Of a DNA stretch of 64,000 nt, positions 12,107-25,357 are shown piece by piece. The notes under the pieces were generated by a model. That model did not search any database. It was not told where the DNA came from and saw only the letters and a list, made by a program, of their open reading frames with translations. The stretch comes from Arthrinium phaeospermum (lineage: Eukaryota > Ascomycota > Sordariomycetes > Amphisphaeriales > Apiosporaceae). Both the position numbers and the translations under genes were made by a program. The stretch spans positions 2,666,001 through 2,730,000 of the forward strand of contig QYRS01000006.1 in the NCBI GenBank assembly GCA_006503535.1, read 5' to 3'. Each line of letters starts with the position of its first letter. Positions within the stretch are counted from its first letter, which is position 1.

Positions 12107-14190
12107 ATGTCTTTCAACGGCAACTCGGCCAATGATGGCTGGGGCAACAATGAGTCTGTCAACGACGCCCCTGCTGATGGAGCCTGGGGAACTGGTGAGA
12201 TGTCTGCTGCCCTGGATGAGCCGCAGGAGGCCAAGGCTGTCCCCCCTCCCTTGCCTTTCGAGCATCTCGAGGCACCCAAGCACCAGTGGGAGAAGCCTAC
12301 TCAGTACGATTACACTGATGAAGTCACTGGCGACTGGGATGGTAACGCCCGGGTTTACCTCTTCGACGGCGAGGAGGGTGACGTTGGTCCTGAGTTCCCT
12401 GAGCTGGAGATTGATATCTTTGGCAAGCCCGAGGACCGCTCCAAGCCTGGCGAGCAGTTCGACAAGTAAGCAGTGAATTGCCTCATACATTCAACCTTTG
12501 CTAACCAGTATCAGGATTGCCCAAATTCAGGTTCAGCAGGAAGGCATGGCCCGCATCAACCCTATCAAGACCTTTGATACTGCTGGTCTGCACCCTGTCA
12601 TGCTGAAGAACGTCAGACTGTGTGGCTACACCACTCCCACTCCCATCCAGCGTTATTGCATTCCTGCAATCAAGATGGGCCATGATGTCATTGCCATTGC
12701 CCAGACCGGTAAGTAACCACTTAAGCAACGTCTTGTTCACCGTCTTACATGTTCTCAGGTTCCGGCAAGACCGCCGCTTATCTTCTGCCTATCCTCAACC
12801 ATCTGATGGGCAAGGCCAAGAAGCTGGCTGCGCCTCGTCCCAGCCCTACCGAAATCATGGCTGGCGAGTACAGTCTTGTTCGAGCCGAACCTCTGGTCGT
12901 CGTTGTTGTTCCCACTCGTGAGCTTGCCGTCCAGATCTTCAACGAGACCCGCAAGTTCTGCTACAGAACCATGCTTCGACCTTGTGTCGTCTATGGTGGT
13001 GGTCCTATGCGCGACCAAATCAATCAGCTGGGCAAGGGATGTGATATCCTCATTGCCTCACCTGGACGTCTGATTGATCTCATGGAACGTCCCAATGTCT
13101 TGACCCTGCGCCGCGTCAAGTACATGGTCATTGATGAGGCTGATGAGATGCTTCACGCTGACTGGGAGGAGGAGTTCAGCAAGATTCTGAGCGGTGGTGG
13201 TAAGTTACCTTCGCTTTCGATCGAGACCTGTTTCTTATACTGACACCAAAACAGAACAGGAAGAGGGCAACATCAAGTACATGCTCTTTTCAGCCACTTT
13301 CCCTGCTGCTGTTCGCAAGCTGGCCAAGACTCACCTTGCCGAGTCGCATGTTCGTGTCCGTGTCGGCCGAATTGGATCTACCCATGAAAATATCAAGCAG
13401 GATATTATCTGGGTCGACCACACCCTGAAGAAGGTTGCCCTTCTGGATCTGCTCTTCTCCCTTGAGCCTGGTCGTACAATCATCTTCGTCAACAACAAGC
13501 GCGTTGCCGACGAGCTCGATGATTTCCTCTTCCACAAGGATATGCCGGTCACCTCCATGCATGCCGACCGTACTCAGCGTGAGCGTGAGGACTCTATGCG
13601 CGCTTTCCGCAGCGGCAAGGCCCCCATCATGGTCACCACCGGTGTTTCTGCCCGTGGTATCGATGTGAAGAACATCCGTCACGTCATCAACTACGACCTT
13701 CCCAGTGTTGACCATGGTGGCATCACTGAGTACACTCACCGAATCGGTAAGTTGATGGGATATATATACACTACCACATGACCATGCGCTAACAATTTCA
13801 GGTCGAACTGGTCGTATTGGCAACAAGGGTACTGCTATCTCGTTCTACACAGAGCGTGATGAGCCCTTGGCTGAGCTGCTGACCTTTACATTGCTTGAGA
13901 TGAAGCAGGAGATCCCCGATTTCCTTCAGCAGTATGTTCCCGAGGGCGGCAATGTCGAGAACCTGAAGTTCGACTACGATTCCGACGAGATTGAGGATGA
14001 GCCCGTTGGCGGATCTGGTGGAGGTGATGATGGCGCCTGGGGTGCCGCTGACGATGCTCCTGGTAACAACGCTTGGGGTGGTGGTGGTGAGTCCAACACC
14101 ACTGGTGGTGACAACACCTGGGGCAGTGGTGGCGACTCCTTCGGAAGTTTTGGTGGTGGTGCCTCCAACGAGGCTGCTGCTGCTTGGTGA
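12107..14190 (+). CDS. DEAD-box ATP-dependent RNA helicase, Ded1/Vasa-like
   Basis: Predicted 624-residue DEAD-box RNA helicase of the Ded1/DDX3/Vasa group. Members unwind short RNA duplexes or remodel RNP during translation initiation or RNP granule assembly. Five exons: 12107-12465, 12515-12708, 12759-13199, 13255-13746 and 13802-14190. Introns are 49-55 nt and every phase is consistent. All motifs are intact: Q motif (TPTPIQ), I AQTGSGKT (182-189), Ia PTREL (236-240), Ib SPGR, II DEAD (310-313), III SAT (344-346), IV IIFVNNK, V TTGVSARGIDV and VI HRIGRTGR (493-500). Both ends are low-complexity and rich in Trp-Gly: DGWG and GAWG near the N-terminus; GAWG, NAWGGGG and NTWGSGG near the C-terminus. 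The N-terminus does not look like canonical Ded1, so I read it as a filamentous-fungal paralogue rather than Ded1 itself. The start context CCAAGATGTC is favourable. Confidence 0.93.
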
Positions 14191-17100
14191 ATGGCACCTC
14201 GTGATGCTGCGGAGTCTACGGCAGACTTTGTGCAAACGAGAGTGGCATGAATGCAATTCGGTCTACGCGGTTTTCGAGGCAGGTTTGATTTGATCTCATT
14301 GTTCCTGGCATCGAGAGATATCACGAGTCTGAAATGATTTCGTACTTTTCTCACAGGGGTATCAGGAACATGAATGGCATTAACGAGATGAAGTCGTCTA
14401 GATGAAGCTGCACCTGCATACTGCTTCTAAATAGGATGACCATCTTCGATAGATAGAGATAAATCAATTCTCATCTCTGGACTAAAATTGCGCTGCATGA
14501 TTTGTGTTATTCTGGAGCCTAACTGACTACTGGGCACTCATTGGGTGAAATTCCTACTCTAAGATACACGTCAGTACAACCATCTCGTGCTTTTTTCTTG
14601 GGCTTTTTCTGGCCACCGTTTGTTTACATCCTCATATATTAGATGACGGACAAACCCTTGATGGCCGTCTAGTGCATCGTGTTTCTTGACACGGGCGTGT
14701 GCAGCCTCCCTACAGTCGGTGTATTATCTAGGACTCGGCATGCTAAGACGCCTTTACAGATGCGTTTGACGACCGACGACACTAGAAAAAGACATCGACA
14801 GGCCCGGACGAGCAGTGCTACATACTGGTCTGAGCCGTTTAGATCCTGCTGAGCGGCAGCCCTCTTCACTTCGAGTTCTTGGTGAGTATGGCGTTTCGTT
14901 CTAAACAAAAGCAGGAGACATATCCCATCTAACCGGCATCTTGACTACATTGACATGTCATTGCAATTCGGATGACATATGCATAGACAAGTCTGGCCAT
15001 CCGGATGGTTCTCTAGGCAGCCTCTTGATACTTCAGTCCGTTCGAGGCAAGTCATACAACATGCTCCTTCTTTCAAACGCGGAACGGTATTTTACGGCTT
15101 GAGAAGGATATTGGATTCAAGTTGCGTATGTGTTTCTTTTCAAGCGCGTACTGGCCTTGTAAGAGACATATTGACGCTACAACTCGCCACTCGCCAGGAA
15201 GCTAACAAAAGTATCATTGGGGTACTACTCCCCGTCTGTCTCGCCGCCGCCGCCTCCCCTGTTTTGTGACTCACTCCGAAGTGACCTCCATCTGTTGTCA
15301 GAAAGAGCAGCCATCTTCGCCGTAAGGTGGTGAGCAATACGGTCAGAGTGACCATGGCACAGATACGGGCAGGGATGGCGCGACGTATCTGTCTCTGCCT
15401 AGGAGACACCTGGTAAGCTTTGTGCGCCGGCTCACGCGTGCGCCACGCCTATATCAGTTGTATATGGTCGGAATAGAAGGCATGATCTATCCGTCCGAGA
15501 GACGACGTGGAAAACCCCTCAAAAGCGTGATTCACCATGAATCACCAATGTCCCCTTGCCCGCCTAGAGGGGAGACTCTGGAGACCAATCAAGCAGCTAC
15601 GAGTAGCAGTTTACCAAGACCGCCAACCCCGAGTTCTTCGTGTACTTGGCTAGGCGTGCCCTGATGTGTCATGCTGGGGAAAGATTCGGGAGGCAGCATG
15701 CATATCACACTTGTCAAGTTACGAACAATGGCAAAGCCCACGGGACCACTTACCTAAGGGGTAGGTAATCGGGATCCAAGGGACTGGAGTAATACGACCC
15801 CGTCTTACCTTGGCCTGCTCCGAATAGGTGACAGACAAGGGGCAACAACTACCCAGAGGCAGACAGACTTGGGCATGTCACGGGTGACGTGGGTGGTGGT
15901 GGTGCGCCGACGCTTGTCATCAAGAGCACCAACACGCTATTAATCTTGGGTCCCCGTATGTACGCGTTCGCATCCTTCAAGGAGCCCTTTCTCGAAGGCG
16001 GGTGACTGGACGAGCACCAGAAAGCAGCGAGCCGCGTCTTCCGCGTCCGAGAAGCAGGGCGGGCGCCTATGCCAACGGATCAAGACACGACATGAGAGTA
16101 TTACATGAGAGTATCTTACCAATAAAGGCGAAACGTAACCTACACATACCTGTAACTACATACCCAATATAATTACAGGGTCGCTTACCTGGCCAACATT
16201 ACGAGAGAATCATGTATTGAATAGACAGGTCTTAGCCCAGCCATTTATGACAAATCCGTTTGTCTGCCTGTATCATAATCATCCACAACCAAAGCCAGGC
16301 AGGCAGGCAGGAAGCTATCGCCACCCACTCAGGCCACGTGTATTGTCAGATATAGAGATAGGAATAGGGAGAAAGAAGACAGAGAGTAGTAGATAGAGAG
16401 CGGACCCGTTGATCCGGCGACGGGCAGCGACATCAAATCCGTTGTCATGGTTATGATTGATGATGATGAGGGGCTGACTGACTGACGGACCCCCCGTCCC
16501 TCCCTCCACATTGTACCGATCGTGAAATCTAGCCAGCAGTCCGCGTGGAAAAATTCACGATAGGAACCAACAACAAGACCACTTAACTTACACTTACACC
16601 CGATGAAACTAGGTGGTGGAATGATGGGGGGAGAGGGGGCTGGCTCATGCGTTGCCTAAAATGGCAATTTGCCATGGCGCGGTAAAAAACTTGTACATAG
16701 CCGTAGCGAACCAAGCATGGACGATAGGCTGGTGCAGGGGTACGTTATTGGTGCCAAAGAGGATGGATGGGTGAGGGTTAAAAAAATAATAGACCCGCGA
16801 TGACTCACTTGGCCGGAGCTGTGTCACAGCAAAGGAAACGGTGAGAAGGGGGAGGGGGTGGTTAGGGAGGACTAATTGGTCCCAGGCATGGGGAAACCAT
16901 GGTTTCTTCCCTTCTTTCTTTCTTTCTGTGTCGTTTCATGCCTCATCGTGAGGAGTCTCGAAACTTGTCGAATATCCTGTCTTCGTACGGAGTACTTTTC
17001 CTCTCATCTGATCAAATACATCTCTATGCGCAGTTAGCCCCAAACACTCGGTATCAACAAACTTGTACAACAAACAGTACGGAAATATCATGACCACCAA

Positions 17101-17876
17101 GAAGAATAAGGTAAAACCTGTGTTTTTGTTGTTGGCCGGCTGTCAATCGAAGCCTTTTTTGAAATTTTAATACTATCTTATCTGCGAGGTTGGGTATTCT
17201 CTCTCCAGGCCTGCTCAAGTTTCTCGTCCTTGCAAGCTTTTCGATCATCGTAATCGCAACACCTTTTCAGGCCAGATAGATACTATGTATGTATGTGCTT
17301 TTGGTTGCTTGATTCGACGGGGTCGTGGACCTTGGCCGCGTCCGCTTTTCGACGACCGCTGACCATGCCACTTCTCGCCGTTTCGCAGCTTTTGACCATG
17401 GCCACTGGAAGCCAAATGGCAGCAAAACTCCGAGTGATGCTGCGAAGGCTCAAGGCGTCAAAACCGACTACCTTGTCAGGCTCCTCGGGCTCGTCGCCCA
17501 GTCTTTGCCCCAGACCATATCCATCCATTATCCCGAAATGTAAAAAGACTTGTGTGAATATGCTCCAAAACACCGTGACTTCAGTAAAAAGCTCAAGCTC
17601 TCTTCCATACTCTCTCAAATCGTACACGTACAACAACAACGACCCCTTCACCAAGCAGTCCCCAATGCCCGACTGATCCTGGAAATGCATGCAAGACAAC
17701 AAACACACTTTTCTCCCGCTGCTTGGCCGCCATCTAATCTCTATTAAACTAGATGTCTTCCAAGTTGGTATCAAAAGTCTCCGTGCCCATCTCGACCCTC
17801 CCATCAACAAAGGAAATATATGGTTATTGTCACAAGAGGCTGGTGTGTCGGTTTGTTGTGAAGATGGCACTCTCCC
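14191..17876. other. Convergent intergenic region
   Basis: This is 3.7 kb between the plus-strand helicase and the minus-strand cyclin, so it holds both 3' ends. No gene is supported to the left of 17280. A TACGGAGTA motif lies at 16986-16994. The right-hand part (17283-17876) remains open in the cyclin reading frame after its stop codon; see the finding on the cyclin. Confidence 0.5.
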
Positions 17877-19955
17877 CTAATTAAGGATACCGTCCCACAT
17901 CCCAGGTCCGCCTGCTCCACCAACGGCGGGGTGGAGCGAAGGGATGGAATAGGCTGCGGGGACGTCGGAAGCGTAGCAGACTCGCTTTCGGCCAGTCATT
18001 TGCGTGTGTTGGCTGGGCATCGCACTGGCAGACCACTGACTTTGCTCGCTCGCCTGCTGTTGACTGCACAAAAGCTCGCGCACATTCTCCTGGAGAGAAT
18101 TGTCAATTGACAAGGGTCTGCTCCGCTTGGAACCGACCCTGTGGGTGCGATGGTAGTTGTGCAGTTCTTGCAGGGCGCGCGCAGCGTCGGCAGCATCGTC
18201 CGCTTCGCAACTTGTACGTGCCAACGGCGTATCCAACGACATGTCCAACAAGTCCTTGCCCATGGGCCCCGTGTAGGACTCGGGCGAGGACGAGAGGCAG
18301 TTCTCTTCGTAATCTTCGGGAACCGAGGCAATGGCTGGCCTCGCACTATACCTCTCATTACACAGCTTCGCGTACCGGCATCGCGCCTGAACATCCAATT
18401 TGGTGGACGGCGCGTTGACCAACGACGAAGCTGATGAGATGGAAGATGAGCGCGAGGTACGCGATGAATCCGAAATCATCGACTCTGGCGAAGAAGCTGT
18501 AGAGATTGAATTGGCGAGAGAAGAGCGTCGCACGGGACAGTAGCCCTGAGGAGAGGTTCCCATGGTGGCAGGCCACCGGTCCAAGGTCTGCGCAGCGCAA
18601 ACGTTGGAGACTTGCGCCATAGCATATCCCATAGAACCCCTTCCACCAAGAAGACAAGAGGCAGCATTCACAGCGGGAGTGCTGAAACCCGTCATCTGTG
18701 GGGTAAGACGAGGAGTTGGGAGAAGACCAAGGGCCGGGGCATGGTGGCCAGACGCATACACAGTGGCAGGAGATGGCTCCATGACCATGGGGGTTTGGTA
18801 GTTCTTGGGCGTCGGCGTAGCCTCGTTGGACTCGCAACCAAAAGCGGCAGCGCGTTCGCGCGAAGCTGGCAGCGCGGACCCAGGAGAAACCGGAGACATC
18901 TCCCGACGGACTGGGACGTGCATAGACATGGTCGGCAGAAGACCTTCGATGTTGTCCAAACCAGGGTTCAATCTCAGGATGAGATTCTTCCAGTCTTGGA
19001 CCTCGCGTTCATGTGCCTGCGGATACAAGGCACCTGGGGACGGAGGCTGCGAAGGGATGTACTTCAGTACGATTTCCGTCCATCGCTGGAAAACATCGTC
19101 GGCGATGTGAAGCTTCCAGTTGACCGCGAGCAAGAATGCCATCTCGTTTTGGTTGATTTCCTGAGTTGCGAGTCCCGAGATCTTGCTCCAAGCCCGCGCA
19201 GAGTAGTTGCGATCTTGCAGGTACTTCGAGGCCAGGATCAAGGCAGCCAAGAACATGCGTCGCCCGCATTGCAAGACTCTACTGGCGTGGAAGTCGTCGG
19301 GCTGCTCCATGGTGAAGTCATGCTTAGGTACGTGTGGTTTGATTAGTATCAAGTAGTACAAGGCTACCTGTAAGGTAGAATAGCTCGTGCGAGATCGGCG
19401 GAGGGTTTCTTGAATGAAAGTCCGCAGAGGTAACACAGCCTTGGTTCCCATCTCAGCTCGGTATACCACTGAGGATAGTGGCCATATAGCCTCCACGATT
19501 TGTGTCGATGAATCTAGAGTTGATGTTGAGCGGTAGTCCCGAGGGAACAGAATTTCGAGTCATGGCTTACCAACGAGGTTATCGACAAAGTTGACCTTTC
19601 GATCGCTTTGGCGCATGAGAACAGGGGGGCATCCAGGCCTGTTTGAGGTCCGCCTAGGGTTTTGGCGAGCCTCCTGGGGAACTTCAATCTTGAGTTGTGG
19701 CTGTTGCGCCTGCTTCACCCATGAAGTAGTGATCTGCGCCTGGCTAATAGATGCTTGCGAATTGCAGTAAGAATCGCATGGCTCAGACGCATCGGAGGTA
19801 GGGGCAGTAATAGAAGTGTCGTCGGAATGTTGGGAGGAAGCATCGGACCATACTGATGCCGAGGAGGAGGAAGCCGAGGAGGCTAAGGAAGAGTTGTAAG
19901 GCCCATGGTGGAGGGACTTGATGAAGGCCAGCGAATCATTATCGCTGCACATCAT
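17877..19955 (-). CDS. Pcl/Pho80-family cyclin (G1-type, Pho85-CDK partner)
   Basis: Predicted 673-residue cyclin of the Pcl/Pho80 family, which activates Pho85-type CDKs controlling G1 progression, polarity or nutrient responses. Exon 1 is 19955-19571 and exon 2 is 19513-17877. The 57-nt intron is in phase 1 and joins NFVDNLV to DSSTQIVEAIWPLS. Residues up to about 115 are Ser/Thr-rich and disordered. The cyclin fold runs from about 120 to 270, with LPLRTFIQETLRRSRTSY, the helix LQVALYYLILIKPHVPK, then RRMFLAALILASKYLQDRNY and WSKISGLATQEINQNEM. A long Pro/Ser-rich tail follows and ends MWDGILN. The ATG at 19955 is the first in frame; the track upstream of it uses no ATG. Potential destruction-type Ser/Pro sites are common in the tail. 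The exact subfamily (Pcl1/2/9-like or Pas1-like) is inferred. Confidence 0.9.
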
Positions 19956-22900
19956 CTTGAAGGTGGGTGGTGGGGGGTGATACGAGCAAGATCTACCTCC
20001 AGCCGCCGTTAACCGCGGAGTCAACCGTAAGTCTAGAATACGTCGTGGATGTTCTATCGACGGGGGAATTCCTCAACAGCGCGCAGAGGGGCTGTCAAGA
20101 AACAAAATCGAAGAAGTGTCGGATATTAGAACAGGGCGTTCGTAACCGAGTATACACGAGCGATCAGACCGGAAGACGAGGCGGGACGGGCGACTGGAGT
20201 GGAATAGAATGTTTTCGCAAGAATCATTGTGCGGTTGTGGTGTTTCGACTACAAGAGCATAAGTCGAGGTGACGGGGTAGAGGCAGAAGAACAGCTAGAA
20301 ACGCATCAAGCCTTCTAACTGGTAGTCTTCTGACAAAGCCCGCGATATCACCAAAGGGGGTTCGGCAACCGAGGGTGCGAGTCGAGGGTGCGAAGTTCGT
20401 GAGAGGTAGTACCAAGTTGTGTGCGGTTGCGATTATTGGTGACGTCGGAGTGCAGTCGCGTTGGTTTAATGCAACTCGATGGTGGCTGAAGAGGCACAAA
20501 TGAGATTATGCAAGGTACGGTAACTGCGACCACTCAAAGTCCACTGGAGGACATATATGCGGCTTAGAGTTGGAGTGGAGGGGGGTGACGAGATCGGAGA
20601 ACCCTTATAGACCCAAGGGCACTCGAGGCAGCGACGAAGGCAAATAACTGAGAGCGGAGTCGGACTATGAGTCGTCGCGTGAAAGAGAGTTGGCTACCTT
20701 GGCTTTGTGTAGGCTGAAGGGGGGGCAAACCAAAGGCGTTAGTTATCTATTGACCAGGCACCATATCGGAGGGAGGGACAAGGTTAAGTGGGTGAGTGAG
20801 TAAATGAGCGTGAATGACACGGATTGCGTGCTGTGAGGTGTGTATGGTGGTGGTGTTGTATTGAATGATTGCGCGAGGCGAATGTGGCAGAGCAGTCTGC
20901 AGCCTGGCCCCGTCCTTTGGGTACTATGTTTCGATGACTCTTTCTGGGCTAGGTGGCGAAGACCTGCTAAGAAGATGGAGCGACGAAGCTGGGCCTAAAG
21001 GAGGACTGGCTACCTGCAAGGGTGGCTCTGGGCTCTCTTTTTGGAGTAGGCAGGCTGGGCTGGAACTTGGGCATGGGCATTGGCTTAGGCAGCTTGGGGT
21101 GGATTGTCTAGGCTTGGCTCGGCTTCTTCGATGGGAGAATGGAGGAATTGGAGGGGGAGGGAATGATGACTGTAGTACCAGGACAAGGATGCTGTGGGTT
21201 TGTGGCTCAGTGAGTCTCTGTCACACTTACTTCCCCAGCAGCCAGGTGCCAGATTCGTAAAAGGTGGAGACTCGGAAATGGGAGGCAACAGTGCTGGAGG
21301 CAGGGATTGGGTACAAAGGAGGGTGGGGCAGGTGCCTACCAGTTGGCAGAATTAGAGTACTTCCAAGACGAACGGCACGTACGTGTGGAAGCCTGAAAGC
21401 GGATATCGATCGTCCGGGGTGGCAGTGGCAATGGGCGAAAAGAGAAGATGACGGATGACCTGTGAGTCGGCGTATCGTGTTGTTTGTTCTTGCTTCCTTT
21501 GCGGCGAAAGAGACAAAGGACGTCCGGTGGTGGATAGTGCCAAGGGGGCAGCAGGTATACGTGACTGATTAGAAGCTTTTAGGGGGGTTGAAAAAGATGA
21601 CGGGAACGGCTAATGATTCTCTGAGTAACACGGCCAGGCGTTGCGTGGAATGCTTTTTCTCTCGTATGTTGGCCTTGACTCGGATGACTCTGGTCGGCGG
21701 CGAAAAGCGATGAGAATATACCGATCTTTTTTGGGTATGGTGTATTTTTTGTTTAAAGGGTCTGTTTTTTTCTTCCTTTTTTTTGACAAGGCGCTGGGTA
21801 CAGGAAATGCTCCTTTAGTCGCAAGAGTGCAAGTCAATGCCACCGACGAACCAGAGAAACAAACACACTGCGATGTTGCGCGCGAGAGAGAGAGAGAATG
21901 CGGTTTTTGCAGAGTAATAAAATGGCCCCCAACTTAGACGCAAGCAAAGTAGTGACAGGACACACTTAAGATGCTCGAGAACGGGAAAACGAGAAAGCGG
22001 AACGGAGGGGAGTATGGGGCAAAAAAGTGAGTATATCAAGCTGTAATAATGAGACCAGATTATACAGAATCGTCGTCGCACTTTAGCAGACTTTCAGTCA
22101 AGTCGCTGTGGTACTCTTCAGATCTTGGAATCGAACATTGCGGCGGCGTTGTTCGATAGAGAGAAGAAACGGGGGTGCACGGCTGAGATGTGCCTTTGGG
22201 GTACTGGGCAGTTTTGAAGAATTGGGATAGCAGCACTGGCAGCACTGGAGACTCCGGCTGGCTTTGCGATGGCAGCAGCAAAGTGGGATTGGATTGGGAT
22301 TCGCTGTACTCTACGGTGTGTACTTGGCCCTACATCCCAGGGAGTCAAGTACCCTTCGATAACCTAAAAACCCATCTCCCGTGGTGTGCGAGTAGCGCCT
22401 GCAGCATCACTGACTGCACAATGGGGGCCGATGCTTGGGGGTTGTCCCAGTGACAATTCTGCATCAGAAGAGCGGCGATTGGCCACGCGAGCCGGCTGGT
22501 GGAGGGAGGCAGAACACCCACGATGGGATTCTGGTGAGGTCGAAGGGGGTGGCCAGCAAATGCTCGGGGGGGCTGGGATAGCGAAGAAGACCCCCCTCCC
22601 CTCTTCTTCCGTGTTAGAGTCGCAACTTGTACAGTTCACAAATCCAGTGGCTAGTTCCCCAAAATGGCCTGGTGGCCCGTACAACGACTCGCTGTCACTG
22701 GCTGGCCCATTGGCTGGAGCAAATCAGCATGAGCAGGACGAAATGCAGGTGGAATAAAAATGTCCAACAACTGTGTCATCTAAGCATCCCCTTCCAAGGA
22801 TGCCGTGGAGTGCCCACGGCGCCATCGACCAGACCCCCCAGCTAGCGGTTGCGGGTTTGGGCATAGCTCGGGCTGCATGCGGGACCGACCAGCAGGCCGA

Positions 22901-25150
22901 TGTGACCACAAGCGCAATTCGATGGCATCCAGTGGTTGACAGTTGTTCGTTGTTGCCAGCAACCGCGATGGATGGAGATGAGATGAGGGTCGCGATGAAG
23001 AGTCATTCCTCATGTCAATCTGGTTTTTGCTATGCGCTCGATTGGGAGTTTGATAGGTGTTGATCATCTTCTCCACGCTTCCAAAATGGACTATACGCCC
23101 GCATACATACCGATGAGTCTGCTCTGCTATTATCCACATGCAGCGTGGCAGGTTGGCAATCACACAGAAAAGCAAAGCAATCTATGCAGGTGCTGGTGGT
23201 ACCTTGCCTTGGTATCCGACCCTGACTATGTAGTATGGTCGGGTGGTGAAACGATGAGAGAGCGAGATAAGATACGTGCACTATTCATCACTCACACATA
23301 TTGTAATACTTACTGCCAACCCCTGAGTGCAAGACGCGCATCTCGAATGGATGTCCAGCCTTTCATGGCAAATCTCCATTCTGCTGGCAGCCGGATGGAG
23401 AATTGCTTGTGCTACAGGTCTGCCAACTAGCCAGCCCATGTCTCGTAATAATATGGCCCAAAACAAGTCGCGATAATACCGTCAAGATACCTCAAAGTTT
23501 TCTTGCCGGAAGGCAATGCGGCTGGACGAAGGGCCTGGAAGCGTCCAGATGGCAAATACTCTATCATCATTCAACAAGGTTGTCTCGATTGCTTGCTCGT
23601 CGCCCCCTCTGGCCAAACTTCGCCAAGACCTGCGAATGCTCGTGTTACGATGCAGTGAGGGAAGAATATTGCCATCGGGCCGTGCATCATATATGTATTG
23701 TTTGGTGGCGATGGGTGGTGAGTCGAATGCGATGGGAGAGGTGCCATATGTATCCTTCTTGCCTTGCATCATCATCTCAGCTTTACCATCCACATCAGCC
23801 CTTGTGCGCACTCAAATGCCACTGCTACAAATGCCATCACGATATGGATACTCGAGTCTCTATCTGAAGTTGGCCAATTCGTATATTGCCATTGGCGATT
23901 TGTAGCAATTTCCGTACAGAGTACCTACCTACCTAAGCTTTGTCCGCCTGTGGGGTATATTGCAATCAGTCGCGCTATCTGATTGCGTCACCTCGTGATA
24001 TGCCGGTACTTCATCTCCTTCACGACGCACTCGTATTCATCACTAATCTTCATACAGACAGACACCTAAGGCAGAGCAGAGAGTACCACGTAGTATGCAA
24101 TCATAGCGCTTCCAACAGTGAGCGCTGCACATCTATGTAATTATTCAACAGAATTGCTCGATGGCCCTGCCACGAAGCTCATCATATCACGGAAGCCTTT
24201 TGTAAACTTTAAAGAGCCGTGCGCCCTCTCAAAATAACTTCCTTGACGACAAGGCATGAGGGAGAGATGCGGTATGGAGTTGAGAGCTAAAAATGAACAT
24301 GATACACCAAAAGTCGATCACGCTGGGAGCCAGTGGGGGGGTCCCCCTTGGCAGCCCGCCGTCCCTACTACCACTACCACCTACTTACGAGTCCGGCGCT
24401 CCGAGTCTGCTGGGCTTTACAGTACTGCACCTCTTCCCGCAAAGCATCAATCAGCAAACGTACTCGCTCCCACCTCGGCCGCCCGACCGTACCATTCTCA
24501 ACAAAGGGGCCCGCCGGGACTGACTCGGCAACGCTCTGAGCCACCATCACATCTCAAACATATTCGCATGAATCCGTCGCGATGGGTAAAAAAAGAAGAA
24601 GATAGGCGCGGCAGCGAGGTCGTATGTAGCAGGGCTTGATGCTCAGCCAACCGGAGAACCGAGGTTCCTTCCCTCTCCGCCACTCGTCGCTACGCTACAA
24701 AACAAGTACCTGCTAGCCGACGAGTTGATCCGACAGATGCGCTAGGGTGCGGTTTCTGCACGTACTGGTCTCAAGCGGTGGCCGTAGCCTGGTACTTCGC
24801 GTCCAGAGCGTCGCTGTGCTATGTGGCCTGGCCGGCCTTGTAAAGCAAGTAACACCACGCAATCCGCAATCTCTTGGGCGAAAGCCGTCTGCGTCACAGT
24901 TGCTTCTGGGTCGGCCGCACAACACCTACCGTCGGGCCCAGCGAATAGGGTGTACGCTGAAGGTAATGGTTAATTTACTGGTGGCTGCGCGCGCTCTCTC
25001 TCTCTCTCTCTCTTTGTCTGTCTGTCTCTGCTGGCTCATCGACGCGATGAGAGTATTAATCTGCCTTAAGGGGCACAACCCGAGACGAACCGCGCCCGGA
25101 TGGAGCCTGCCTGTCCTGCCCTATGTAAGTCAAGTCGACTAGACAAGAGA
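19956..25150. other. Gene-free stretch, left of MITE (includes cyclin promoter)
   Basis: I find no recognisable protein, rRNA or tRNA here. The part nearest 19956 must hold the promoter and leader of the cyclin. Open frames up to about 154 codons (for example 23403-23867) overlap in several frames and have no domain-like features. A CT microsatellite lies at 24994-25013. TACCTA-type motifs occur near 23920. Confidence 0.5.
24994..25013. repeat. (CT)n microsatellite
   Basis: Uninterrupted CT dinucleotides, then TTTGTCTGTCTGTCTC. Lies 140 bp left of the MITE. Confidence 0.85.
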
Positions 25151-25357
25151 TACAGTTCGTGCTCACATTCCTTAACACCCTCGCCACCACACTAACTAAA
25201 TATTAGTCCGATAGTGAGAGTTTACGCCGTCGTATACTTCAATTTTTTCTGGTCACTCCGCGAGTAACGTGTTCTTCGACGGTGTGAACTTTCATATTTA
25301 AGTATAGTGTGGAGCGGGAGCTAGAAGGGGTGTTAAGGAATGTGAGCACGAACTGTA
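25151..25357. mobile_element. Non-autonomous Tc1/mariner-type MITE (207 bp)
   Basis: A perfect 30-nt inverted repeat is formed by 25151-25180 and 25328-25357. Each copy starts with TA followed by CAGTTCGTGCTCAC, so the simplest reading is a TA target duplication flanking 28-bp terminal repeats that begin CAGT. Both traits are typical of Tc1/mariner-superfamily elements. Complementarity continues imperfectly inward: CCACACTAAC-TAAATAT on the left matches CCACACTATACTTAAATAT on the reverse right arm, and GTTTACGCCGTCG matches GTTCACACCGTCG. The whole unit can therefore fold into a long hairpin. There is no coding capacity. It sits in the middle of the 11-kb gene-free stretch. The perfect arms suggest a fairly recent insertion. 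Confidence 0.85.
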
